Positions 1 through 5,343 of a stretch of 5,343 nt of DNA are shown here, one piece after another. Origin of the DNA: DATFYI01 sp035315125. Lineage in GTDB: Bacteria > Chloroflexota > Anaerolineae > Anaerolineales > Anaerolineaceae. The position numbers and the translations under genes are program-made. The notes beneath the pieces are model-generated. The model had not been told where the DNA came from. It saw only the letters and a list, made by a program, of their open reading frames with translations, and did not search any database. Position 1 is the first letter of the stretch, and the number at the start of each line of letters is the position of its first letter. The DNA is taken from the NCBI GenBank assembly GCA_035315125.1, contig DATFYI010000122.1, positions 1 to 5,343 on the forward strand, in the 5' to 3' direction.

Positions 1-2276
1 GCATACCAGAAATTTCCTAAATAATACGGAGCCCGTGCGTCATCTGGATTTATACGTTGAGCGGTTTCGAGGATATCCACATCCTCCAGTCTGTTTGGAA
101 AACAGTAATCGCCATTTAAAGAGCTGGCCTGGCGGAACGTACTGATCGCTACCTGCTCCTGCCCCATCTGGAAATATAGCCAACCCAAAGTGTAAGCCGC
201 CATTGGCTGCCAGTCTGCCAGCGGTTCGAGCAGTTTAACGACATCCTCGAACAAACCGGCCTGGGTATAATCCAGGGCCAGCTCGACGCGCACGTCCGAT
301 CCGGCGGGAACCCTGTCTTCGAAGGTATGATCCCCGGTCAGCAGAAACTTTTCCCACAATGCGCCATATTCCGTGTGGTCCCGCTCCAGGCTGCGGGAGG
401 CTTCACTCAGAGCAACCTCCGCCTGACCTTGCCGGCGTAACAGCGCAATTTTGAGGTGGCGGGCCTGGTAATGGCTTTGGTTGCGGTTTAAACTGTGCTC
501 GCAGAACTCGATTGCCTGGTCATAATTACCAGCCCGGCTGGCCAGCCTGGCAAGCTCAAAATAGGCGGCATCCTGCCAGGCGGCATTCCAAACCGCCTTG
601 TGGAAGGCATCAAGAGCTTCACCATAACGTCCCTGCATCTTCAGGGCCAGACCCAAATTGTAATATGGCTCACCATCATAGGGGTTGGTGTTGCGCAGTG
701 TGAGGCGGTTAATGGCGGTGCGGAAATAGCCTTCAGCCTCGGCAAATTTAGCCCGTCGATAAAGCAGCAGGCCGAGTGCATTGTTGCAGCGGCTGTCGCC
801 TGGATCGCGGCGTAAAGCTTCCATGTAATAAGGCTCAGGCGCATAGGTGGCATGGCGGTATTGTTCGAGATGCAGGCCGTTCAGATACAATTCGTCGATC
901 GATTCAATTGTTTCGGGCGGACGAGCCGCCGCGGCAGGGGCCGGGATCTCTGGCTTTTCATCCGGCAGAGGGCTGTACGCCAGCAGGAGGGAGCTCACGT
1001 CGAATATCTTAAGGGTCAGCTCCTGCGGCTTTGTCCCGGCGGCTAGAGCTACCTGTTCCAGGATGACATTTTCAGGGTCGATTGAAACTAGTTTTTCATA
1101 GATTGATTGTTTCTGGCAGGTCAGGCTGACAGTTAATGTGCGGGGCGCGGATGCGTACACTCCAAAATGTGCCAGGTCATGGTGAACATCCAGGCTGACG
1201 GCGACATGCTGGTTGGCATTGCAGACCCGGCCAATCTTTTTATAGGGCATGAAAATCTGCGAAAACGATTTTTCCTCGCCTGGTTGAATCCATGAAAAAT
1301 CAGGTTGGTTATCGGTATAGGCTCCGCACATCAGTTCAATGTAGGGGCCATCCTGATCTGTCAGTTGTCTGTCCCAGGCCTGCCCAAAATCGCCATTTCC
1401 CCAGGTCCACTGTTTCTTGCCAGGCACGATGTGGTGATCGGCAATGTGTAGCATACCTGCAGCACGGCCGTGGTCGTAGCCGCCCATAAAGTCGAAATCA
1501 GAGTGATAGGCCATGTAGGAAGTAGGCACCGGAATATTCTTATAGCGGCTGATATCTGTACCGGGAGCATAGTTAACTTTGTAATAGGTGCCTGTGGCGA
1601 TCGGGAAGCTGGATACATCTCGTTTGCCGTGATCCATCACGGCATGAACGTCCGGCGGAAACACGGATTGGTACTGGTCGTTAACTGCCACAGCCGGGTT
1701 GGCCCACCATAGAAAAGTCTGCGGGACGGATGTGCGATTGTAAAGCTGTACGCATACTTCAAAATAGGCGCGTTCGGGATAAAGCCGGATACCATGCATG
1801 CCTTTGGTATGGAACATGGTTTCAATCTCAGCGCACCAGGCCGTTTTACTGCCGTCTTCGTGTTCTTGAAGGGTCCAATCCAGTGGGTCAAAGGTGCTGG
1901 GACGGTGATGTTGTGGCCAATTAAACTCGATACCGCCGGAAATCCACGGCCCAGCCAGGCCAACCAGGGCAGGTTTGATGACGCGATTATAGTAAATAAA
2001 ATGATAGCCGTTGGTCTTATCCAGCGCCATTTGCACGCGCCCACCCAGCTCTGGCAGGATCATCAGTTTTAGGTAGCGGTTCTCCAGGAAGAGGGCGGTA
2101 TACTCCCGATCTTCTTTTTCGTCTAAAATACGGTCAATGATCGCATGCGGATAAACCGCGCCGTTGCTGCCCTGATAAACCCTTTTTTCGAGGAACATGG
2201 GATTTTTATCAGGGCTCCCAATTTTATAGGTGGGTATTGTGACTTTCTCAGCCCAGGCTTTTACTTCATCTGGCAT
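1..2276 (-). CDS. DUF5107 domain protein with C-terminal TPR repeats (3' end beyond window)
   Basis: The reading frame stays open from ATG at 2276-2274 through the left edge, giving 758 codons with no stop, so the C-terminus is missing. The start is supported by AAGGA (2283-2287) six bases upstream. Residues about 20-350 match what I recall of DUF5107: PELGGR at 75-80, SGGIEFNWPQHHRP at 113-126, WWANPAV at 190-196, TWGNGDFGQAWDR at 291-303, and TDNQPDFSW at 321-329. The many conserved Trp, His, Asp and Glu residues resemble beta-sandwich carbohydrate-active folds, but no activity is established here. A beta-rich segment and an Ala/Pro linker (about 445-454) lead to TPR-like helical repeats from about 490 to the edge, with units near 493-525, 534-567, 568-600 and 690-722. 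There is no signal peptide or membrane segment, so it is probably cytoplasmic. It lies 60 bp downstream of the URO-D-like gene and is probably cotranscribed with it. A role in sugar or glycoside metabolism is inferred from family context and neighbours. Confidence 0.88.
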   Translation of the reverse strand, partial: MPDEVKAWAEKVTIPTYKIGSPDKNPMFLEKRVYQGSNGAVYPHAIIDRILDEKEDREYTALFLENRYLKLMILPELGGRVQMALDKTNGYHFIYYNRVIKPALVGLAGPWISGGIEFNWPQHHRPSTFDPLDWTLQEHEDGSKTAWCAEIETMFHTKGMHGIRLYPERAYFEVCVQLYNRTSVPQTFLWWANPAVAVNDQYQSVFPPDVHAVMDHGKRDVSSFPIATGTYYKVNYAPGTDISRYKNIPVPTSYMAYHSDFDFMGGYDHGRAAGMLHIADHHIVPGKKQWTWGNGDFGQAWDRQLTDQDGPYIELMCGAYTDNQPDFSWIQPGEEKSFSQIFMPYKKIGRVCNANQHVAVSLDVHHDLAHFGVYASAPRTLTVSLTCQKQSIYEKLVSIDPENVILEQVALAAGTKPQELTLKIFDVSSLLLAYSPLPDEKPEIPAPAAAARPPETIESIDELYLNGLHLEQYRHATYAPEPYYMEALRRDPGDSRCNNALGLLLYRRAKFAEAEGYFRTAINRLTLRNTNPYDGEPYYNLGLALKMQGRYGEALDAFHKAVWNAAWQDAAYFELARLASRAGNYDQAIEFCEHSLNRNQSHYQARHLKIALLRRQGQAEVALSEASRSLERDHTEYGALWEKFLLTGDHTFEDRVPAGSDVRVELALDYTQAGLFEDVVKLLEPLADWQPMAAYTLGWLYFQMGQEQVAISTFRQASSLNGDYCFPNRLEDVDILETAQRINPDDARAPYYLGNFWY

Positions 2277-2336
2277 GATTTGTCCTTTACCCTGCACCCA
2301 CCTCACAGTTTGAAATAAAGGCAATGATATTTTTTA

Positions 2337-3608
2337 TCAGTTGGTATAAGAACGAAAATCCTGCACAGCCTGGTAGAGCGCCAGCAAATTCTCAACAGGT
2401 ATGCCGGCTTGCACGTTATGGATGGTATTAAATACAAAGCCGCCATTCTTGCCAAAGATTTCGGTGCGCTCCTGTACCTGTTTTCGCACTTCTTCTGGTG
2501 TTCCAAATGGCAGGGTCTTTTGCGTATCCACCCCGCCTCCCCAGAAAGTAATTTCGCTTCCGAAACGGTCCTTCAAAACCTGGGGATCCATATTGGCTGC
2601 AGAGGTCTGAACCGGGTTAAAGATTTCAAAACCGGCTTCAATCATGTCCGGGATAAGTGGCTGGATTGAGCCACAGCAATGAATAAATACTTTCCAGGTC
2701 GTATGTTTGTGAACCCAATCGTTTAGCTGTTTTTGAAAGGGCATATACAACGTGCGGTAAGTCTTTGGAGAAATCAATGGCCTGGTTTGCATGCCAAAAT
2801 CGGTTCCAGACATGAAAATTGCAGTAATCCGCTCACCAACTGCTTCATGGATGCATTCGAGGTTTTTGAGAGCAATTTCACACTGCCCTTCAAACACTTT
2901 ATAAATGTAATCGCGGCGGGTTACAGAGCTCATGTACCATTCCGCTACATCGCGGATGCCCTTAGGATACTTTAAATTTGGCGCAGGTACCAGGGCAATA
3001 TCGCCAAAAGCAGTGCCGCCAAAATTCGCTAAAACTGCTAAATCAGTCTGTTCATCCAGCCGGATTGATTCATTATGAAAGTAGTCCAGATCCTCTTTTG
3101 TCAGAAGTGTAAACTCTTCCAGGTTATCGCGTGGATCAAGTTTGTCTTCAATGATCGGGGGTTGGCGTACGATCCCATCAAAATAATATCCTCCAGCAGG
3201 TAAGCGCCCACTGGCTGGGGCGCTATGGTCGCCTTCCGGATACATTAAAATATCACCGTTCGATTCAGGGACAGTATTAAATGCCTCCGGGACCAGTAGG
3301 GGAGTCCCATCGAAAAATGTCCAGGGTTTCCAGTTGTTGTTTTCGAAACCAAACATATTTTTTCGCCCGCCCAGCGCGATCACATCGACGCCTAATTTCT
3401 GGATCAGGTCGGGTTTAATTTCACCCAGCATCTGGTAGGGTTCGACCACTTTTACAGGGGTTCCAGGTGGATCAAGGTGCAAGGCCTGACGCAATAGATA
3501 GACTGAGCTTACATGCATTCCGGATGTAGGTCCAGCACCTATATCCAGCGGTATGCGATCCGGCACTTCATGATTAATGGTCTTTACAACCCTCTGGCGT
3601 GAATTCAT
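2337..3608 (-). CDS. Uroporphyrinogen decarboxylase (URO-D/MtaA-like) family protein
   Basis: This is a complete 423-residue protein starting at ATG 3608-3606, with GGAGGA (3618-3623) nine bases upstream, and ending in TGA. The N-terminus (NSRQRVVKTINHEVPDRIP, residues 2-20) is the typical opening of the URO-D superfamily that includes cobalamin-dependent methyltransferases (MtaA, CmuA) and many uncharacterised enzymes. Other landmarks are GTDFGMQTRPLISP (268-281), FIHCCGS (308-314, with the H-x-C zinc pair H310 and C312), NPVQTSAANMDP (331-342), GGGVDTQ (357-363) and NTIHNVQAGIPVEN (394-407). No Cys follows C312, so the third zinc Cys of classical MtaA-type enzymes is absent and His397-Asn398 occupy that region. 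It is longer than heme-pathway HemE (about 350 residues) and no heme genes are nearby, so true uroporphyrinogen decarboxylase activity is unlikely. The divergent sugar-type regulator and transporter suggest a catabolic role. No corrinoid protein is visible, so methyl transfer is only a possibility. Confidence 0.9.
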   Translation of the reverse strand: MNSRQRVVKTINHEVPDRIPLDIGAGPTSGMHVSSVYLLRQALHLDPPGTPVKVVEPYQMLGEIKPDLIQKLGVDVIALGGRKNMFGFENNNWKPWTFFDGTPLLVPEAFNTVPESNGDILMYPEGDHSAPASGRLPAGGYYFDGIVRQPPIIEDKLDPRDNLEEFTLLTKEDLDYFHNESIRLDEQTDLAVLANFGGTAFGDIALVPAPNLKYPKGIRDVAEWYMSSVTRRDYIYKVFEGQCEIALKNLECIHEAVGERITAIFMSGTDFGMQTRPLISPKTYRTLYMPFQKQLNDWVHKHTTWKVFIHCCGSIQPLIPDMIEAGFEIFNPVQTSAANMDPQVLKDRFGSEITFWGGGVDTQKTLPFGTPEEVRKQVQERTEIFGKNGGFVFNTIHNVQAGIPVENLLALYQAVQDFRSYTN

Positions 3609-3763
3609 TGCTTGGTTTCCTCCGTTAATATAACTTCGACCCGAAATAATTCGTTCGTGTTTCTTAAGCTCGTTATAGACAAGCGAAAGTTTTCCACGAT
3701 CAGTTCCAATAATATCTCACCTTTTCTTCGACAGGAAGACCTGACGTTAGTTTAACGAAAACA

Positions 3764-3794
3764 AACGGGCAATTCAATATAAATAATGCCCCTT
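3764..3794. promoter_or_regulatory. Candidate repressor operator, copy A (AACGGGCA-N15-TGCCCcTT)
   Basis: The left arm AACGGGCA (3764-3771) and right arm TGCCCCTT (3787-3794) form an inverted repeat with one mismatch across an AT-rich 15-bp spacer. The same design with identical spacing recurs at 4707-4737 upstream of the sugar-binding protein gene. The arms lie about two helical turns apart, which suits a dimeric or tetrameric helix-turn-helix repressor. It ends 29 bp before the repressor start codon and covers the probable -35 region, so autorepression is inferred. Confidence 0.6.
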
Positions 3795-3801
3795 TCATAA
3801 T
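3773..3801 (+). promoter_or_regulatory. Possible sigma-70-type promoter of the deoR-type gene
   Basis: TTCAAT (3773-3778, three of six consensus bases) and CATAAT (3796-3801, five of six) are separated by 17 bp. Transcription would begin near 3808, giving a leader of about 16 bases that holds only a weak Shine-Dalgarno-like AAGAAG (3812-3817). The whole region is AT-rich, so other placements, such as TATAAT at 3801-3806, are possible. Confidence 0.3.
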
Positions 3802-3823
3802 ATAATAATGCAAGAAGTTCACG

Positions 3824-4444
3824 ATGTCGAATTCAAAAGCATTACAACGTCAAGAGCAGATTATCAACCTGCTTGAAACCAATGGGGAAGTATCAGCCAA
3901 GGATCTTGCAGACCGGTTGAAAGTTTCGATTTGGACGATCCGGCGAGACTTAAATGGTCTGGAAGAACGCGGCATCTTACACAGGTATTATGGCGGAGCA
4001 AATCCAATCCGGTCGATTGACGATACGCGTCAGCTTGAAGGACGGGATTCTTTCCGCAAATCCGCGGTGGTAAATCTGGATGCCAAGCAACGTATAGGCC
4101 TGGCGGCGGCTCGTTTGCTTCATTCTGGTGAACGCGTGGCTTTGGCTGGCGGTACAACCACTCTCGAGGTGGCAAAAGCGCTCAAATCAACGCATTTCAA
4201 GGGTGAGATTGTTACGAATGGTTTGGATATCGCTCTCGAGCTATCCGAAGAAACCGAAACCCACGTAGCCTGTTTAGGTGGAGATGTCCAGCCGCGCTCC
4301 CATACACTGTTTGGGTCTTTGACGGAACGGATGTTAAAGCTACATTATTTTGATGTGGCGGTCATCGGGGTATCGGGCATTTCCCCCAGCCAAGGGAAGG
4401 GATCACAGTTAACAGCCAGGTGGACGCTACGGTGCTCGAATTAA
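3824..4444 (+). CDS. DeoR-type repressor, N-terminal frame (HTH plus most of effector domain)
   Basis: This is a 206-residue frame starting at ATG 3824 and ending at TAA 4442-4444. Residues about 6-60 are the DeoR winged helix-turn-helix: RQEQIINLLETNGEVSAKDL, then TIRRDLNGLEERG at 38-50 and HRYYGGA at 53-59. The effector domain (DeoRC, related to ribose-5-phosphate isomerase and sugar-phosphate binding folds) shows AGGTTT at 108-113, TNGLDIA at 131-137, LGGDVQPRSHTLFG at 151-164 and GVSGISP at 182-188. From about residue 193 the sequence (SQLTARWTLRCSN) is out-of-frame read-through, not family sequence. If translated as it stands, the product would keep DNA binding but lack the last part of the effector and oligomerisation domain. 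A second ATG at 3808 is out of frame and has no better ribosome binding site, so 3824 is preferred. Confidence 0.8.
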   Translation: MSNSKALQRQEQIINLLETNGEVSAKDLADRLKVSIWTIRRDLNGLEERGILHRYYGGANPIRSIDDTRQLEGRDSFRKSAVVNLDAKQRIGLAAARLLHSGERVALAGGTTTLEVAKALKSTHFKGEIVTNGLDIALELSEETETHVACLGGDVQPRSHTLFGSLTERMLKLHYFDVAVIGVSGISPSQGKGSQLTARWTLRCSN

Positions 4445-4683
4445 TGGTGGAACGTTCTAGCCGGGCAATTTTGGTCGCAGATCGTAGCAAATTTGGACGG
4501 GTGGGTTTTGCTTCATTCTTTCCAAATGTTCAGATTTACTGCCTGGTTACAGATGAACCTGTGCCAGTTGAATATAGCGATTATTTGCAATCATTACAGA
4601 TCAATATGGTAATTGCAGATAAAAAAACTATAAATGGTGAATTTGCACAATTGAATACTTACAGTGTATTCCCAAATAATTAG
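4420..4683 (+). CDS. DeoR-type repressor, C-terminal fragment in the shifted frame
   Basis: This is the end of the repressor effector domain, in the -1 frame relative to the start at 3824. Coding similarity begins before the nominal GTG at 4420: the frame reads GITVNSQ from about 4399. It contains the family hallmark VADRSKFGRVGFA (residues 20-32 counted from the GTG), then CLVTDEPVP and a closing INMVIADK segment, and ends at TAG 4681-4683. There is no close Shine-Dalgarno before the GTG (the purine run at 4393-4401 is about 18 bases upstream), so independent translation is doubtful. It overlaps the upstream frame by 25 bases. It should be read as part of the split gene, not as a separate protein. 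Confidence 0.72.
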   Translation: MDATVLELMVERSSRAILVADRSKFGRVGFASFFPNVQIYCLVTDEPVPVEYSDYLQSLQINMVIADKKTINGEFAQLNTYSVFPNN

Positions 4684-4706
4684 CCAATTGATTATTCCAG
4701 TCAGAA

Positions 4707-4737
4707 AACGAGCAGGTTAAACATTGAAATGCCCGTT
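4707..4737. promoter_or_regulatory. Candidate repressor operator, copy B (AACGaGCA-N15-TGCCCGTT)
   Basis: The left arm AACGAGCA (4707-4714) and right arm TGCCCGTT (4730-4737) flank a 15-bp AT-rich spacer. The architecture is the same as at 3764-3794, with the single mismatch now in the left arm. The predicted -35 hexamer of the sugar-binding protein gene (4724-4729) lies inside the spacer, the place expected for repression by blocking RNA polymerase. The arms could also form a weak RNA hairpin, but without a following U-run a terminator is unlikely. Confidence 0.6.
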
Positions 4738-4752
4738 CTATTGTGGTATGAA
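4724..4752 (+). promoter_or_regulatory. Predicted sigma-70-type promoter of the sugar-binding protein gene
   Basis: TTGAAA (4724-4729, five of six consensus bases) is followed 17 bp later by TATGAA (4747-4752, four of six). The overlapping AATAAT (4751-4756) is an alternative -10. Transcription would start near 4759-4765, leaving a leader of about 60 bases. It supports the transporter genes being transcribed separately from the repressor gene. Confidence 0.42.
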
Positions 4753-4765
4753 TAATATGTTCACA

Positions 4766-4784
4766 AATCTGCGTTTGGCAGATT
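4766..4784. promoter_or_regulatory. Perfect 7-bp inverted repeat in the leader of the sugar-binding protein gene
   Basis: AATCTGC (4766-4772), loop GTTTG, GCAGATT (4778-4784). It lies just downstream of the predicted transcription start and 22 bases before the GAGGAG ribosome binding site. It could be a second protein-binding site, a leader hairpin, or a weak terminator for the upstream repressor gene, since a T-run (4795-4800) follows. The T-run starts ten bases after the stem, which is too far for a canonical intrinsic terminator. Confidence 0.45.
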
Positions 4785-4821
4785 CCATTTCCACTTTTTT
4801 CGAATAGAGGAGAATGAACAA

Positions 4822-5343
4822 ATGAAGAGAACCATGTACTATTTAATTAGCACGTTGGTGGCGCTGTCATTCATATTGACAGCATGCGCAACCCCTGCCA
4901 CCCCAACCGCGGCTCCGGCTGCTCCCGCAGCAACCACAGCACCGGCCGCGCCGGCCGCCACAACCGCGCCGGCTGCCAGCCTGGCAGTTGGCATTGTGCT
5001 ACCCACCAAGGATGAGCCCAGGTGGATCCAGGATCAAACCCGCTTCCAAACCGCTCTCACAGCGGCCGGATACCAGGTAGAGATTCTGTTCAGCCAGGGT
5101 GATCCCGCCAAGGAGAAGGCCAATGTTGAAGCGCTCATCTCCAAGAACATCAAAGTCCTGATCATCTGCCCGCAGGATGCAGCCGCAGCCGGCGCCGCCG
5201 TCGATGAAGCGCATGCGGCCGGCATCAAAGTCATCTCCTACGACCGCTTGATCACCGGCAGCTCCTCGGTGGATTACTACGTGACCTTTGACAGCATTTC
5301 AGTCGGCAAGGCCCAGGGACAGTATCTGGTAGATCACGCCACC
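4822..5343 (+). CDS. ChvE/XylF-like sugar ABC transporter substrate-binding lipoprotein (3' end beyond window)
   Basis: The frame is open from ATG 4822 to the right edge (174 codons, about half of a typical 350-380-residue protein). The start is chosen because GAGGAG (4807-4812) sits nine bases upstream. Residues 1-22 are a lipoprotein signal peptide (basic start MKRT, hydrophobic core, lipobox LTAC with Cys22). An Ala/Pro/Thr linker (23-53) would tether the domain to the membrane. The mature domain starts near residue 54 and matches the type I periplasmic sugar-binding fold: VGIVLPTKDEPRWIQDQ (56-72), then GIKVISYDRLI and VDYYVTFDSISVGKAQGQYL. The PTK..RW and VDYY.TFD patterns are closest to ChvE, the multiple-monosaccharide binding protein, and next closest to XylF. 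Such genes usually head an operon with an ATPase and a permease, expected just outside the window. The exact sugar (xylose, arabinose, galactose, glucose or other) cannot be told from this half. Confidence 0.9.
   Translation, partial: MKRTMYYLISTLVALSFILTACATPATPTAAPAAPAATTAPAAPAATTAPAASLAVGIVLPTKDEPRWIQDQTRFQTALTAAGYQVEILFSQGDPAKEKANVEALISKNIKVLIICPQDAAAAGAAVDEAHAAGIKVISYDRLITGSSSVDYYVTFDSISVGKAQGQYLVDHAT
4915..4968 (+). repeat. Tandem 27-bp repeat encoding PAAPAATTA twice (lipoprotein linker)
   Basis: Residues 32-40 and 41-49 of the sugar-binding lipoprotein are the identical nonapeptide PAAPAATTA, followed by a partial third PAA. The two DNA copies differ at several third codon positions, so the peptide repeat is conserved more strictly than the bases. 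It forms a flexible, low-complexity spacer between the lipidated Cys22 and the folded binding domain. Confidence 0.75.

Larger units (their letters stand above)
3609..3823. promoter_or_regulatory. Divergent intergenic regulatory region (URO-D gene / deoR-type gene)
   Basis: This is 215 bp, AT-rich, with no gene of its own. It must carry the start signals for both the minus-strand URO-D operon and the plus-strand repressor gene. It holds the operator-like repeat at 3764-3794 and a possible repressor promoter (3773-3801). The pentamer CGTTA occurs three times on the plus strand, at 3623, 3671 and 3745. The last copy forms a perfect small palindrome, CGTTA-GTT-TAACG (3745-3757), and the first looks similar but imperfect (GTTA-ATA-TAAC, 3624-3634) beside the URO-D ribosome binding site. 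CGAAA also recurs at 3642, 3684 and 3756. I could not pick out a convincing -35/-10 pair for the minus-strand operon. Confidence 0.6.
3824..4683 (+). pseudogene. DeoR-family transcriptional repressor, interrupted by a one-base frameshift
   Basis: Two overlapping frames together encode one DeoR-family protein. Frame 1 carries the DNA-binding domain and most of the effector domain up to GVSGISPSQGKG. The family continuation, GITVNSQVDATVLELMVERS and onward, lies in the -1 frame. The switch falls at the purine stretch 4394-4402. One extra G in the GGG run at 4399-4401 would read ISPSQGKGITVNSQVDATV without interruption and give a 286-residue protein, slightly longer than typical DeoR members (about 250-260). 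The downstream half is as family-like as the upstream half, so the lesion is recent or a sequencing/assembly error. No classical slippery heptamer sits at the junction, so programmed frameshifting is unlikely. Family members usually repress sugar catabolic or transport genes and are released by a phosphorylated sugar, which fits the neighbouring sugar-binding protein gene. Confidence 0.82.

Noticed and set aside
495..815. Plus-strand open frame opposite the TPR region
   Set aside because: It is an antisense shadow of the DUF5107/TPR coding sequence with no family resemblance and no ribosome binding site.
1637..2044. 135-codon minus-strand frame within the DUF5107 domain
   Set aside because: It overlaps, in another frame, a long frame with clear DUF5107 motifs. 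Its own translation has no recognisable domain.
2277..2336. Terminator or promoter between the URO-D-like and DUF5107 genes
   Set aside because: Only a tiny GATA/TATC pairing around an A/T run is present, with no GC-rich stem. The 60-bp gap contains just the downstream ribosome binding site, which fits a shared transcript.
3808..3876. Short 22-codon reading frame starting at ATG 3808, overlapping the start of the repressor gene
   Set aside because: It has no ribosome binding site, starts at or beside the predicted transcription start, is out of frame with the repressor and shows no recognisable sequence.
4381..4392. Possible -1 slippery site at TTCCCCCA near the repressor frameshift
   Set aside because: Only one of the two tRNAs would re-pair well. 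The resulting protein would carry QPRE in place of the SQGK expected from the one-G repair, and no clear stimulatory structure is seen.
4814..4825. ATG at 4814 just before the lipoprotein start (ATG AAC AAA TGA)
   Set aside because: It stops after three codons and sits one base from GAGGAG, too close for initiation. ATG 4822 has proper spacing and leads straight into the signal peptide.

Overview
The window most likely comes from a member of Chloroflexota, probably class Anaerolineae. This is inferred from two things: a DUF5107 domain fused to TPR repeats, and a sugar-binding lipoprotein with a long Ala/Pro/Thr linker directly after the lipobox. No rRNA, tRNA or marker gene is present to confirm it. 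The window reads as a carbohydrate uptake and metabolism locus built around a divergent promoter region.

Layout. Positions 1-2276 (minus) hold the first 758 codons of a DUF5107/TPR protein that runs off the left edge. Positions 2337-3608 (minus) hold a complete uroporphyrinogen decarboxylase (URO-D/MtaA-like) family protein. The two are 60 bp apart with no visible terminator and probably form one transcript, URO-D gene first. Positions 3609-3823 are the divergent intergenic region. Positions 3824-4683 (plus) hold a DeoR-family repressor gene split by a one-base frameshift near 4399-4401. Positions 4684-4821 are a second regulatory region. Positions 4822-5343 (plus) hold the first 174 codons of a ChvE/XylF-like sugar-binding lipoprotein, the usual first gene of a monosaccharide ABC transporter, which runs off the right edge.

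Main discovery. The regions upstream of the repressor gene and of the sugar-binding protein gene each carry a 31-bp inverted repeat of the same design, AACGGGCA-N15-TGCCCGTT. The copies are at 3764-3794 and 4707-4737. Each has one perfect arm and one arm with a single mismatch, and the spacer is exactly 15 bp in both. Both overlap predicted promoter elements. They are strong candidates for the operator of the DeoR-type repressor, which would control itself and the transporter in response to a sugar or sugar phosphate. Because that repressor is frameshifted here, the locus is either deregulated in this genome or the base is a sequencing error.

Proposed working model (inference): the lipoprotein captures a monosaccharide outside the membrane, the ABC transporter encoded beyond the window imports it, and the cytoplasmic URO-D-like and DUF5107 proteins act on the sugar or a derivative. 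The substrate cannot be read from the sequence.
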